A DNA stretch of 64,000 bases from Planktothrix sp. PCC 11201 (GTDB lineage Bacteria > Cyanobacteriota > Cyanobacteriia > Cyanobacteriales > Microcoleaceae), in the NCBI RefSeq assembly GCF_900009135.1, contig NZ_LT797710.1, forward strand, positions 225,270 to 289,269. Direction: 5' to 3'. The notes under the pieces are model-generated. The model saw nothing but the letters and a program-made list of their open reading frames with translations. It was not told the origin of the DNA and did no database searches. Each line of letters starts with the position of its first letter. Within the stretch, counting starts at the first letter, position 1. This document shows, piece by piece, positions 45,116 through 54,108 of the stretch. A program made the position numbers and the translations under genes.

Positions 45116-45225
45116 ATTGATATCAATTCTTAATTTAACATAGTCGTAAAAACGCACTGATACAGCTATCCTACCATTATTAAGTTCCCTTTCGGCAGGA
45201 ATTTTTCTCTAAAGCTGGTTAATAG

Positions 45226-45981
45226 TCAGGGTTTTTCAAAGACTAAAAAATGTTGTTGGGGCAAAAAATCTTGGGTTTCTTTCCAGTTTAAACCCACGGC
45301 TGCCATTTCTTTTTTTACCTGTTTTTCTGACATTTTATGGAGTCCTTTAATAAAAATCAAAGGATTTTCCTGACGATATTCTAATAATACCACCCGTCCC
45401 CCGGATTTTAAGGCTTTGACAATTCCTTGCATCATTTCTTGGGGATATTGAAATTCATGATAAGCGTCAACCATTAGGGCTAAATCCACGGTAGATTCGG
45501 GTAAATTTGGGTGATCTTCAGTTCCTAAAATGGGTTCAACATTTTGAATATTTTCCTGGGTTTTCACAAAATTAATCAGTTCCAACATTTCCGGTTGTAC
45601 ATCCACAGCTAAGACTTTTCCCTGGGTAACAAAGGGGCTAATTCTAAAGCTAAAATATCCGGTTCCCGCCCCAATATCGGCGACAATATCGCTGGGTTTT
45701 AAATTTAAGGCGGCGATCGCTTGTTCCGGTTGTTCGGAGGTTTCTCGACTCGGACGTTCTAACCATCCGGCTCCCTGATGGCCCATCACCTGAGCAATTT
45801 CTCTGCCCAGATAAAATTTCCCAATCCCGTCGGGACTGTGGAGGGTACGGTATTCATAAACAGAATCAACTTTTGGGGCCGTTAAGGCGAGGGTGGGATC
45901 GGGGTTAAACAGACATCCCAACAAAATCACCGCCACGCTATAAAGAATCGGGGATAAATATTGATATAAAGATTTGCTCAT
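45226..45981 (-). CDS. Putatively exported SAM-dependent methyltransferase
   Basis: A 251-residue protein with an N-terminal hydrophobic stretch (about 10-33, ILYSVAVILLGCLFNPDPTLALT) resembling a signal peptide or lipoprotein anchor (GC at 22-23), then a class I methyltransferase domain. Motif I is IVADIGAGTGYFSFRI, followed by VLAVDVQPEMLELI and LMVDAYHEFQYPQ. The KSGGRVVLLEYRQ segment is the end of the fold. Cyanobacteria have such genes with signal sequences. SAM is cytosolic, so export would be odd; it may be inner-membrane anchored. Substrate unknown. Confidence 0.75.
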   Translation of the reverse strand: MSKSLYQYLSPILYSVAVILLGCLFNPDPTLALTAPKVDSVYEYRTLHSPDGIGKFYLGREIAQVMGHQGAGWLERPSRETSEQPEQAIAALNLKPSDIVADIGAGTGYFSFRISPFVTQGKVLAVDVQPEMLELINFVKTQENIQNVEPILGTEDHPNLPESTVDLALMVDAYHEFQYPQEMMQGIVKALKSGGRVVLLEYRQENPLIFIKGLHKMSEKQVKKEMAAVGLNWKETQDFLPQQHFLVFEKP

Positions 45982-46069
45982 TGTTTACTTAGCTTGCAAC
46001 TCTTGTTAAACTATAAAAAATAGCACAAAATAAAAATTAGGTGCAATTATTTTATAGGAGAATTATACC

Positions 46070-46396
46070 TTGCATCAAGAATATAACAAATTAGTCCGCG
46101 ATCGCATCCCAGAACTGATTCAAAAATCAGGATTTCAGTATAATATTACAACGTTATCAGAAACCGAATATCGTCAAGCCTTACGGGATAAACTCATCGA
46201 AGAAGCCCAGGAAGCGGCTCAAGCCTCACCTGGGGAATTAGTCCAGGAATTAGCGGATTTATTGGAAGTGATAGCGGCATTAATGGAAACCTACGGCATT
46301 GAAGATGAACGGATTTTATTAGAACGGGATCATAAACGGGCAGAAAAAGGCGGATTTGAACATAAAATCAAATTACTTTGGACTGAATCCACTTAG
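46070..46396 (+). CDS. MazG-like nucleotide pyrophosphohydrolase
   Basis: A 108-residue protein of the phosphoribosyl-ATP pyrophosphohydrolase-like/MazG group. The start is YNKLVRDRIPELIQ, then LIEEAQEAAQASPGELVQEL and ELADLLEVIAALME with the Glu/Asp residues that bind magnesium. It hydrolyses a nucleoside triphosphate, the exact one unknown. TTG is the start. The next gene starts 18 bp later; the two, and the GUN4 gene, form a set. Confidence 0.75.
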   Translation: MHQEYNKLVRDRIPELIQKSGFQYNITTLSETEYRQALRDKLIEEAQEAAQASPGELVQELADLLEVIAALMETYGIEDERILLERDHKRAEKGGFEHKIKLLWTEST

Positions 46397-46414
46397 TTTT
46401 TATACTGATTAATT

Positions 46415-46885
46415 ATGGCTGTTAGTCGAATTAAAATTGCTAAAGATAAGGCGGAATTAGTGCGATCGCTCACAGAAATAGAAGGCAAAACCGGGCCGTT
46501 TCAAACCTACGCCGACGTGATTGCCTTTGCTGCCTTATTAGGAAAACGACGGCAAAAACGGATGACCGTTGATGGACTTTCTAAGCGAGATCCCGGGCCA
46601 ATTTCCCTGGAGGTTTTTATTTCTCGGGGGTATGATGCAGTTATCAAATTAGTAGCAATTTCAGAAACCCAAAATACTAAACTTTTATCTCCGTTTGAAC
46701 TAGAAGCAGAAGAAGAAAGGGCATTGATTTTTGAAGAATATGCCAATGGTGGCTTAGAGATATTACGAGAAGAATGTCGCGGAACGGTTGATTATTCGGA
46801 TCGATTATTGTTAATATTAATGGCAGAACATGATCGCCCATCCCAAACCGAAGGCGAATTTGATTTAAGTCGTTTTTTGGGTTAA
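46415..46885 (+). CDS. DNA phosphorothioation-associated protein 4-like
   Basis: A 156-residue protein starting MAVSRIKIAKDKAELVRSLT with GPFQTYADVIAFAALLGK, SLEVFISRGYDAVIKL and YANGGLEILREE, all matching my memory of the Dnd-associated protein 4 family, found near DNA phosphorothioation (Dnd) genes. No dndA-E is in the window, so it is an orphan here or the name is inherited. It sits between a MazG-like and a GUN4-domain gene on the same strand. Its role is unknown in any organism to my knowledge. Confidence for the family is moderate. Confidence 0.55.
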   Translation: MAVSRIKIAKDKAELVRSLTEIEGKTGPFQTYADVIAFAALLGKRRQKRMTVDGLSKRDPGPISLEVFISRGYDAVIKLVAISETQNTKLLSPFELEAEEERALIFEEYANGGLEILREECRGTVDYSDRLLLILMAEHDRPSQTEGEFDLSRFLG

Positions 46886-46935
46886 ATCATCTATAGAGTC
46901 AAATAACCAAGTGATTCGATCTTAGATCAATTTCA

Positions 46936-48639
46936 ATGGCCTCAACTGATTTTCACAATATGCAATCCAAACAGCAAAGACAACTGATTACTTACGAAAC
47001 CATTTTAATTTATGAACGAACCTATCGATTACCCGTCCTCAAAAATAACGGTGTAAAAGCAGTTCAGAAAAAAATTAGAGAACATCAGAAATTAATTAAA
47101 GAGGGTGTTCGATACCGTTATCAGTTGGGAGGAATCATTAAGCGAAAAGAAGAAATTAGCCAGGGAGAAATTTTTGATGAAATTCAATTATTTATTAAGG
47201 ATTATAGTCATATTATTAATTTATTAGAAAATTATAGGGATAGTTATTATGGATTTTTGGTAACCCTGGCTGATGACTTAAAAAAGTTATTCAAACAAAA
47301 ATATTTAGAAATAAAAACTTTGGAAAATGAAAGAAGAAAATTAGAGTTGAAAAACACTGAAAATCCGAAAATACTGGAGGAACTAAAGTGGGAGAAACAA
47401 GAAAATTTTAAAGCAGTTTTATTGTTAAGTAATGCTTATTTTTTGATGTTAGAAAAAATAAGATTGATTAGTGAAGGGATTCAAAAACTTGCAGAAGACA
47501 CCAAAAATCAGAAAGAAATTGTTCAGCAAATAGTTAAAGATTTAGAAGTCCATCAAGAGATTTATGAATATCAAAGAAAAGCCTATAAAGTTCGTCAAAA
47601 AATAGCAAAAATTGCCCATAATGCTATTAATTTTGATAGCTCTTTACAAGATTATTTCAGCCCTTTTCAATCTTTAATTGATGAAATTGTCAAGGTAGAT
47701 GAATATTTTTATGCCACGGTCGGAGATATTAAAAATCTAGGGGATAATATTTTGAAATATGATGCCAATTTAGTAAATCTGGAAGATGATGGGGTGATTT
47801 CTGAAACTTTTCTTGATTTTATGGTGACCAGTTATGAGAAAAAAGCTCGATTAAAAGATGCTTTTATTCAATCTCAATTATTAGATTGGCAAATTCATAA
47901 TTTTGATGGCGGTGAAAATGGTATATTTTTAGACCAAGGTATTGATTTAATCTCTAACTATATCTCCAACCAACTCACTGATCAAAGAAAAGTTCTAGGC
48001 ATTACAGAAGTAACGTTTGTTCCTACCGTCCCCCTATCTACTTTTGAAAAAACAAGATCAATGGGACTAAGTAATCGTCCTATTCTGTTAACCCAAGAAT
48101 TTCGCAGTGATCGAAATATTGATTATACCCAATTGCGGGATCTCCTTGCCCAGCATAGTTGGAAAGAAGCTGATCTTGAAACCACTCAATTAATGCTAAA
48201 AGTCATGGGTAAGAAGTATTGGAATGAGGTTTATAAGGAAGATATTGATAACTTTTCTGGTCAAGATCTCCAGACAATTGATCAACTTTGGGAACAATAT
48301 AGTTATGGTTATTTTGGCTTTAGTATTCAGCAAACAATTTGGAGTGAAATGGGGGGTCAAGTTGATTATGAAACGGAAAAGAGACTCGGCGAGCGCCTGG
48401 GGTGGCGAAAAGAGGGCAAGTGGTTAGACTACGAAGCACTAACCTTTAAATTGTCCCCGATGACCCCCATGGGGCACTTACCTGCCCAATGGTTACACTA
48501 TGACCCGAATTTTGAATTATCTGCCCAAGCGTCAACAGAAAAACTTTCCATGGGAGCTTGGCGAGTGGGGTCTTGGTTAGTTTGGCAGATGCACTTATTC
48601 TTTTCTCGTGTAAAAAGTTGTCATGAAACTTTTCTATAA
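46936..48639 (+). CDS. Long helical protein with C-terminal GUN4 domain
   Basis: 567 residues. The N-terminal 390 are almost all helical and charged, with coiled-coil segments (EIKTLENERRKLELKN, GIQKLAEDTKNQKEI, EIYEYQRKAYKVRQKI) and no membrane span or known catalytic motif. A GUN4 domain (about 395-565) has RDLLAQHSWKEADLETTQLM, IDNFSGQDLQTIDQLW and YFGFSIQQTIWSEMG, ending with GAWRVGSWLVWQMHLFFSRV. GUN4 domains bind tetrapyrroles; fused forms in cyanobacteria are thought to be sensors. It lies 50 bp after the Dnd-associated-4-like gene and is likely cotranscribed. Confidence 0.85.
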   Translation: MASTDFHNMQSKQQRQLITYETILIYERTYRLPVLKNNGVKAVQKKIREHQKLIKEGVRYRYQLGGIIKRKEEISQGEIFDEIQLFIKDYSHIINLLENYRDSYYGFLVTLADDLKKLFKQKYLEIKTLENERRKLELKNTENPKILEELKWEKQENFKAVLLLSNAYFLMLEKIRLISEGIQKLAEDTKNQKEIVQQIVKDLEVHQEIYEYQRKAYKVRQKIAKIAHNAINFDSSLQDYFSPFQSLIDEIVKVDEYFYATVGDIKNLGDNILKYDANLVNLEDDGVISETFLDFMVTSYEKKARLKDAFIQSQLLDWQIHNFDGGENGIFLDQGIDLISNYISNQLTDQRKVLGITEVTFVPTVPLSTFEKTRSMGLSNRPILLTQEFRSDRNIDYTQLRDLLAQHSWKEADLETTQLMLKVMGKKYWNEVYKEDIDNFSGQDLQTIDQLWEQYSYGYFGFSIQQTIWSEMGGQVDYETEKRLGERLGWRKEGKWLDYEALTFKLSPMTPMGHLPAQWLHYDPNFELSAQASTEKLSMGAWRVGSWLVWQMHLFFSRVKSCHETFL

Positions 48640-48641
48640 AA

Positions 48642-49607
48642 TTAATCAGAGATCAAAATACCCAAGCCATTGCCTAAATTATCATCAAATATTGCACCCC
48701 GACTCATTAGTTCATCTTTGGTTTGTTGGGAAATACCTAAATTATATCTAAAATGAGCTTTTTTAACAGTAATTTCTCTAATTTTAGTCAAACTTAAATT
48801 TGCCCAACTTAAATCAGCGAAACTCAAATTAGCTAGACTCAAATTAGCTTGAAATAGGTTAGCTTTTGTTAAATTGGCTCGACTTAAATTACTTCCAATT
48901 AGTTCGGTGTTGGTGAGGTTAGCTCGACTTAAATTTGCTCCTATCAAATTAGCTTGATTTAAGTTAGTTTCGGTCAAATTGGTTTGAGCCAGATTCACTT
49001 GACTTAAGTTGGCTTCACTCAAGTTCGCATGACTTAAATTAGCCTGACTCAGATTTGCTCCCATCAGATAAGCTTGACTCAAGTTAATTCCACTCAAGTC
49101 AACCCCTTGTAAATTGGCTTTGCTCAAATAGACTTGATTCAGGTTGGCTTCCGCCAGATTTGTATTCCCTAAATAGACCCCACTGAGATAGGCTTTACTC
49201 AAGTTAGCTCCACTTAAATTGGTTTGACTCAGGTAAGCTTCGGTTAAGTCAGCTTCTCTCAGATTAGCTGCGGTTAAATCGGCACCAATTAAGTTGGAAT
49301 TACTCAGGTTGGCTCCCGTTAAATCAGCATTCTTGAGGTTTGCCCCCATCAAGTTAACGCCGCTTAAATTGGCTTGACTTAAATTAGCTTGACTTAAATT
49401 AGCTTCTGTCAGGTTAACATGGCTGAGGTTAGCTTGACTGAAGTTAACTTCTCTTAAATCAGCCTTGGTTAAATCAATACCCTGTAAATTAATTCCAATT
49501 AAATCATGTTTTGCATCAATACCAACAAGTTTAGCTAATGCCAATAAATTATTTGTATTCGCATGAATCAGGGTTTTAATTTGTTCTTTTAACTCTTGAT
49601 CATTCAT
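48642..49607 (-). CDS. Pentapeptide repeat protein
   Basis: A 321-residue protein with about 45 tandem pentapeptides (A(N/D)LXX), from about residue 40 to 285, which form a right-handed four-sided beta helix. The N-terminal 30 residues are helical (MNDQELKEQIKTLIHANTNN) and the last 35 (TVKKAHFRYNLGISQQTKDE) are not repeats. The family is abundant in cyanobacteria; some members mimic DNA and inhibit gyrase, others have unknown jobs. It converges on the helical-GUN4 gene with 2 bp between stops. Confidence 0.92.
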   Translation of the reverse strand: MNDQELKEQIKTLIHANTNNLLALAKLVGIDAKHDLIGINLQGIDLTKADLREVNFSQANLSHVNLTEANLSQANLSQANLSGVNLMGANLKNADLTGANLSNSNLIGADLTAANLREADLTEAYLSQTNLSGANLSKAYLSGVYLGNTNLAEANLNQVYLSKANLQGVDLSGINLSQAYLMGANLSQANLSHANLSEANLSQVNLAQTNLTETNLNQANLIGANLSRANLTNTELIGSNLSRANLTKANLFQANLSLANLSFADLSWANLSLTKIREITVKKAHFRYNLGISQQTKDELMSRGAIFDDNLGNGLGILISD

Positions 49608-49714
49608 GGTTAAAGTGACCCTTAACTTGAATCAGTTTTAAGAGGATGCTCATAAAACATGGAAAAATCAATCTGGACATCTTTACTACTGTTTTGAGGT
49701 AGGAGAAACCCATC

Positions 49715-50638
49715 TCATCTTAATGGCAAATTCCGACTCAATACCGCCTGTCTTAATTGTCCTTGATGCTGATTTAATAAATCTTGACCGGATACAGCAT
49801 CTAATCCTGTCCACTGCATCAATAGAGCTAACTTGACGGATTTCCCACTTTTTTCTAATAAAATTTCAGCTGCTTCTCGATCAATTTCCGTCAAATCCAT
49901 TAATATTCTTAAGGAGCGATCGTGTAATTTTTTATTGGTCACCGCCACATCAATCATGCGATTCCCATAGACTTTTCCCAACTTAACCATAACGCTAGTT
50001 GAGAGAATATTTAAGGCCATTTTGGTCACAGTTCCGGCTTTTAATCGGGTTGAACCCGCTAAGATTTCTGGCCCGACTAATAGACGAATATCCACATCCG
50101 CCTCAAATTCCACCTGCTCCACCGGAACACAAGCAATAAATACGGTTTTTGCCCCCCGTTGACAAGCCGCTTGTAACGCCCCCTGGACAAAAGGAGTTGT
50201 CCCTCCGGCCGTAATTCCCACCACCACATCTAAATGGGTAATTTGACGCAGGGCGATCGCCCCGGCTCCATCTTCGGCCCGATCTTCCAAATCTTCCGAA
50301 CTGCGAACCAAAGCCCCGGCTCCCCCGGCAATAATGCCCTGAACTAGTTCTGGAGGGGTACAGAAGGTGGGGGGACATTCAGCCGCATCCAGAACCCCTA
50401 AACGGCCACTGGTTCCCGCTCCAACGTAAAATAGACGCCCCCCCTGACGCAGTGCGGCCGTGGCTAGGTCAATGGCTTCGGCCAAGGATTCACGGGAACG
50501 GGCGATCGCCAACAAGGTTTGGACATCTTCCCTGTTGAACAAATCCACTAATTCCAAAGAGGTCAGTTGATCTAAGTTCTGACTGCTGACGTTGATTTGT
50601 TCCGTTAATAAATGTCCCCGGGATTCCCACTGTTCCAT
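49715..50638 (-). CDS. murQ: N-acetylmuramic acid 6-phosphate etherase
   Basis: MurQ removes lactate from MurNAc-6-phosphate, giving GlcNAc-6-phosphate, the substrate of NagA (encoded at 4290). The SIS-domain protein has VGAGTSGRLGVLDAAECPPT, SSEDLEDRAEDGAGA, GITAGGTTPFVQGALQ and SGSTRLKAGTVTKMALN-like GSTRLKAGTVTKMALN. Length 307 is normal. Neighbours are unrelated. The transport and kinase steps of muropeptide recycling are not in the window. Confidence 0.95.
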   Translation of the reverse strand: MEQWESRGHLLTEQINVSSQNLDQLTSLELVDLFNREDVQTLLAIARSRESLAEAIDLATAALRQGGRLFYVGAGTSGRLGVLDAAECPPTFCTPPELVQGIIAGGAGALVRSSEDLEDRAEDGAGAIALRQITHLDVVVGITAGGTTPFVQGALQAACQRGAKTVFIACVPVEQVEFEADVDIRLLVGPEILAGSTRLKAGTVTKMALNILSTSVMVKLGKVYGNRMIDVAVTNKKLHDRSLRILMDLTEIDREAAEILLEKSGKSVKLALLMQWTGLDAVSGQDLLNQHQGQLRQAVLSRNLPLR

Positions 50639-50676
50639 ATTGATCTTGACCTACAATCTGTACTCTTTAAACCCAC

Positions 50677-51051
50677 CTATAATAACCCTTCTAGCCGTTT
50701 GCGAATATCGTCTAGTTCCGGTGAGACAAAATCCGGCTCTTTCTCTGGGGGTTGGTCTTCCTCGACTTGCCAATCCGTTTGATCAACGTTATTTTCGGGA
50801 GGAATGGCTAACTCTCCAGACCCAACCCGTTCCCAGTCATAGTCAACCGAAATGCAAAATTCCTTGATTTCTTCCTCGTCAATAGCCTCAACCGTAGCCG
50901 TTGGGAAATCCTGAGCTTCCAGAAGCACGCCAAAGCGAATGGCATCATCCTCGTCTTCAAATATTAACACTTTATTGCGATCGCCCATCTGAATCGTATG
51001 AATTCCTTCATTTTCTGTTCCAGCGTTGAACAGTAGTACATAAACTCGCAT
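50677..51051 (-). CDS. DUF3110 family protein
   Basis: A 124-residue acidic protein starting MRVYVLLFNAGTENEGIHTI, the marker of cyanobacterial DUF3110, with LIFEDEDDAIRFGVLLEAQ and ISVDYDWERV. The last 40 residues (QVEEDQPPEKEP) are disordered and acidic. The ATG at 51051 is preferred over one at 51075. Function unknown. It is upstream of murQ by 38 bp and could be its cotranscribed partner. Confidence 0.85.
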   Translation of the reverse strand: MRVYVLLFNAGTENEGIHTIQMGDRNKVLIFEDEDDAIRFGVLLEAQDFPTATVEAIDEEEIKEFCISVDYDWERVGSGELAIPPENNVDQTDWQVEEDQPPEKEPDFVSPELDDIRKRLEGLL

Positions 51052-51196
51052 AGCTTTGGATGAAGTTGTGATCACTATTGCTTTACCATTTTACCGCCAA
51101 AGGGGGGAATTTTTCACAAGGGGATCAGATTGTTTCGATTCCCAGTCTTCTGTAAGATGAACTGGATCGGAAAACTTATATTTTTTAAAACAATCA

Positions 51197-52342
51197 ATGC
51201 AGTTTGTTAATTTAGCCCCTCAATCCTTAGCTCTGAAACAGTTTATTCAAGATCAAACCTTATTTCCCGATACCTTTAATTCGACTATTTGTGATCAGGA
51301 TGAAATGTATTTATTTGCCTTAGCGAATCACGGTACACCCGATCGCGCTTGTATTCGTTATTATTTTAATGGGCGTCGGATTTTAGATAGTGTTAGACAG
51401 GTTTTAAAGTGGCAGTTTGGACAATTAGATCGGATTTCTTCGTTCCTGGATTTTGCCAGTGGTTATGGTCGTTTTACCCGGTTTTTAGTTCAGGAAATCC
51501 CGCCCCAAAACCTTTGGATTTCTGATATTTATGCCCAGGCGGTGCAGTTTCAAATCGAACAATTCGGGGTGCAGGGAATTGTTTCTACCACTTATCCCCA
51601 GGACTATCCAATCCAACAATCCTTTGATGGCATTTTAGCCTGTTCGTTTTTTAGTCATCTTCCTGAAACTACCTTTTTAACTTGGTTACAAAAACTCTAT
51701 TCTTTATTATCTCCTCAAGGAATATTGATGTTTAGTGTTCATGACCGGGACTTATTACCCAGCCATTTAGCTATTTCCTCCTCAGATATTTTATTTATTC
51801 CCAATAGTGAAAGTAGAAGTTTAGATATGAATGAATATGGCACTAGTTATGTTGGTGAAAATTTCGTGGCGCAGAGTTTAAAAACAATTAGTCAAGGGGA
51901 AGCGGTTTATTCTCGAATTCCTAAAGGAATTTGTGGCTATCAAGATTTATATTTAGTCACTCGTACACCTCAAAAATCCCTATCTTCCCTAAAATTTACT
52001 CACCATCCCCAAGGAAAAATAGAACGGTGTGAATTAACCCTAGAGGGAAATCTTTTATTAACCGGAACAATAGCAGAAGTTAACCCCAATGGTCAATTAG
52101 ACTCTATTCTTATTTCAATTAATGGCAGATTCGTTCAAAATGGCTTATTTTCTGTTAAACCCCATGATTCTGATGCTCAATGGTCTTGGTCTTATCAACT
52201 TCCCTTAGCTGAAATTTCCCAGCAAGATATTATCTTAATTAAAGGGGTCAACACTCAAGGATTAGAATGGGTTTTTGAAACAACAACCCTAGAAAATTTA
52301 ATTAGGACTTACGCAGAATACCCAATTATACACCATCTGTAG
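51197..52342 (+). CDS. SAM-dependent methyltransferase with altered C-terminus
   Basis: A 381-residue protein with a class I methyltransferase domain (motif I FLDFASGYGRFTRFLVQE, then LACSFFSHLPE, and QGILMFSVHD) and a C-terminal beta-rich part (about 275-370). The last residues RTYAEYPIIHHL and the stop codon come from a 84-bp repeat element (52304-52387), so the natural end is probably lost. Role unknown; similar proteins act on surface sugars or secondary metabolites. Position next to an RTX-type gene is likely accidental. Confidence 0.75.
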   Translation: MQFVNLAPQSLALKQFIQDQTLFPDTFNSTICDQDEMYLFALANHGTPDRACIRYYFNGRRILDSVRQVLKWQFGQLDRISSFLDFASGYGRFTRFLVQEIPPQNLWISDIYAQAVQFQIEQFGVQGIVSTTYPQDYPIQQSFDGILACSFFSHLPETTFLTWLQKLYSLLSPQGILMFSVHDRDLLPSHLAISSSDILFIPNSESRSLDMNEYGTSYVGENFVAQSLKTISQGEAVYSRIPKGICGYQDLYLVTRTPQKSLSSLKFTHHPQGKIERCELTLEGNLLLTGTIAEVNPNGQLDSILISINGRFVQNGLFSVKPHDSDAQWSWSYQLPLAEISQQDIILIKGVNTQGLEWVFETTTLENLIRTYAEYPIIHHL

Positions 52343-52387
52343 GGGCGAACGGCCGTTCGCTAGATATGGTTGTTTTGCGTAAGTCCT
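52304..52387. mobile_element. 84-bp hairpin MITE-like element overlapping a gene end
   Basis: AGGACTTACGCA (52304-52315) is complemented by TGCGTAAGTCCT (52376-52387), and a perfect 16-bp palindrome GCGAACGGCCGTTCGC lies at 52345-52360. The left end codes for the last residues of the methyltransferase and supplies the TAG stop at 52340-52342. Confidence 0.7.
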
Positions 52388-52644
52388 GTTAATTCAACCC
52401 TACACCATACCATAATTAAATCCTTCGATACCATCAGCCGTTACCCTTTTAAACGACCTATCCCCAACATTGTCAAAAACAATCCTGATTCTTTGTGCTA
52501 GTCGGAGTCTAATGAGCAAGAGGAGTAGAGCGAAAAAACAACACAACCATTTATAGAGAAGTTTGTAAGGTATAAAAAATAGTGAATTGAGTGTAAAATG
52601 TTGTTTTTATTCTTGCCCTCGCTTGTTGTTTACCCTTAAGTACA

Positions 52645-53436
52645 ATGTCAAACTTTCAACCTGTATCTATTCCCGTGGCCAGAGAAACCAACACTGCTAC
52701 CCCAGCCATCATTGTGTTTAATGATGAAGTGGATACACTCATCGGCGGTGAAGGTGCAGACTCCTTCTTTTTACGCCGTAATGGAGATCAAATTGCACCC
52801 TTAACCCCGGCTGCATCCCTGATTGGGACAAAAAATGATGATATTTTAAAAGGAACAGCGCTTCGTGATGTAATTGCCGGTCGAGACGGAAATGACACGA
52901 TTATTGGTTTCCTGGGAGATGATTTTCTGGAAGGACAAAATGGAAATGATATTCTATTTTCTGGTCAAGGGAGTGATTTACTGATCGGAAGTAGCGGATT
53001 TGATACTCTATTTGGTGATATCGGAATTGATACGGTTTATGGGGGGACAGAATCCGATGTGATATTTGGGAATAATGACCAGGATACACTGTTTGGCGAT
53101 GGTGGGGATGATAGCATTTATGGCGGTCAAGGTAATGATGGTTTAATTGGTGGGACGGGAAACGATTTGCTCTTAGGCGACCGAGGCAATGATACTTTGG
53201 TAGGCATTTCTAATGATAATTTAGGCTATACCCTGATTACGGATTTTAATGGGGATGAAGATAAGTTACTGTTAGCCGGGACTCCCGATTTATATACTAT
53301 TGGTAATTTACCCGCCAATGTACCCCCAGGAGTGGCAATTTTCAAACTGAATGCTAATGGGTCACAACAGTTATTAGCAGTTGTTCAAGGTAATATTTCA
53401 TCAACATTAGACAGTAATCAATATGTATTTGTTTAA
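52645..53436 (+). CDS. RTX-type calcium-binding repeat protein
   Basis: A 263-residue protein without a signal peptide. After a short N-terminal part come about ten nonapeptide RTX repeats (GGEGADSFF, GRDGNDTII, GQNGNDILF, GGQGNDGLI, GGTGNDLLL) that fold into a calcium-bound beta roll, then a C-terminal domain starting DFNGDEDKLLLAG. Proteins like this are exported by type I secretion through a C-terminal signal. Role unknown; similar ones are cyanobacterial surface or sheath proteins. Confidence 0.88.
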   Translation: MSNFQPVSIPVARETNTATPAIIVFNDEVDTLIGGEGADSFFLRRNGDQIAPLTPAASLIGTKNDDILKGTALRDVIAGRDGNDTIIGFLGDDFLEGQNGNDILFSGQGSDLLIGSSGFDTLFGDIGIDTVYGGTESDVIFGNNDQDTLFGDGGDDSIYGGQGNDGLIGGTGNDLLLGDRGNDTLVGISNDNLGYTLITDFNGDEDKLLLAGTPDLYTIGNLPANVPPGVAIFKLNANGSQQLLAVVQGNISSTLDSNQYVFV

Positions 53437-53516
53437 TCAAAATTAACTCAGAATAGGTGCATGACTAAGTAGGGGTAATTCATGAATTGCCCCTAAAACA
53501 GATTTCAAGCAATATC

Positions 53517-54095
53517 CTAATTTTTTGAGGGTGTCATTCGTCGATTTCTGAGTCTTTTTTTATCATCTTCTACCGTATATTCTTCTAAATCATCATCTTG
53601 AGTAGAAAGAGAATCTAGCCTTGCTTGTATTCCTTGAATCGCTTCTTCGGTGACTTGAAAAGAATCCTGAAGATCATAAACAATGTCCTGGGCTTCACCA
53701 ATTCTGGCATAAAATTCAGGAATAAAATCATCTTTCACCGTCTCTAAATGTTGGGAGAATTTCCGGCTCTCTCGGGTAATTTTAAAAAACAAAATTAAAA
53801 TACTTAAAACACTGGCACTAGGAATCAAAACAGCTACTAAAACCCAAGTTGATAATAACGGGTTAACCCGCCTGAAACTCTGGGAAATTTCCGTTTGAAC
53901 TAAATCTCGAATTACAATGCGATCCCGCCAGGCGGTGTCTACGCCATCGCTACTGGTATCGGATATTGCCAAGGAATTGTCATACGGGTAATTGATTAAA
54001 TCTTGAAATTTATAAGATTTATAATCAAATAAATCTGGATAAAAAATACTAAAACAAGCGGAAAAACCAACTAAAATCAATTCAATTATATTCAT
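53517..54095 (-). CDS. Two-span membrane protein with coiled coil
   Basis: A 192-residue protein with a span near the N-terminus (about 5-20), another around 86-107 (STWVLVAVLIPSASVLSILILF), then a cytosolic coiled coil (KFSQHLETVKDDFIPEFYAR, VTEEAIQGIQARLDSL) and a basic end RNRRMTPSKN. The first extracytoplasmic loop holds SDTSSDGVDTAWRDRI. It lies 13 bp after a TPR protein gene with the same topology. Function not known. Confidence 0.7.
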   Translation of the reverse strand: MNIIELILVGFSACFSIFYPDLFDYKSYKFQDLINYPYDNSLAISDTSSDGVDTAWRDRIVIRDLVQTEISQSFRRVNPLLSTWVLVAVLIPSASVLSILILFFKITRESRKFSQHLETVKDDFIPEFYARIGEAQDIVYDLQDSFQVTEEAIQGIQARLDSLSTQDDDLEEYTVEDDKKRLRNRRMTPSKN

Positions 54096-54108
54096 TTAAC
54101 TGCAATAA

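Noticed and set aside
46415..46885. Presence of a DNA phosphorothioation (Dnd) system
   Set aside because: Only one Dnd-associated-like gene is here; the core dndA-E genes are not in the window, so no system is claimed.
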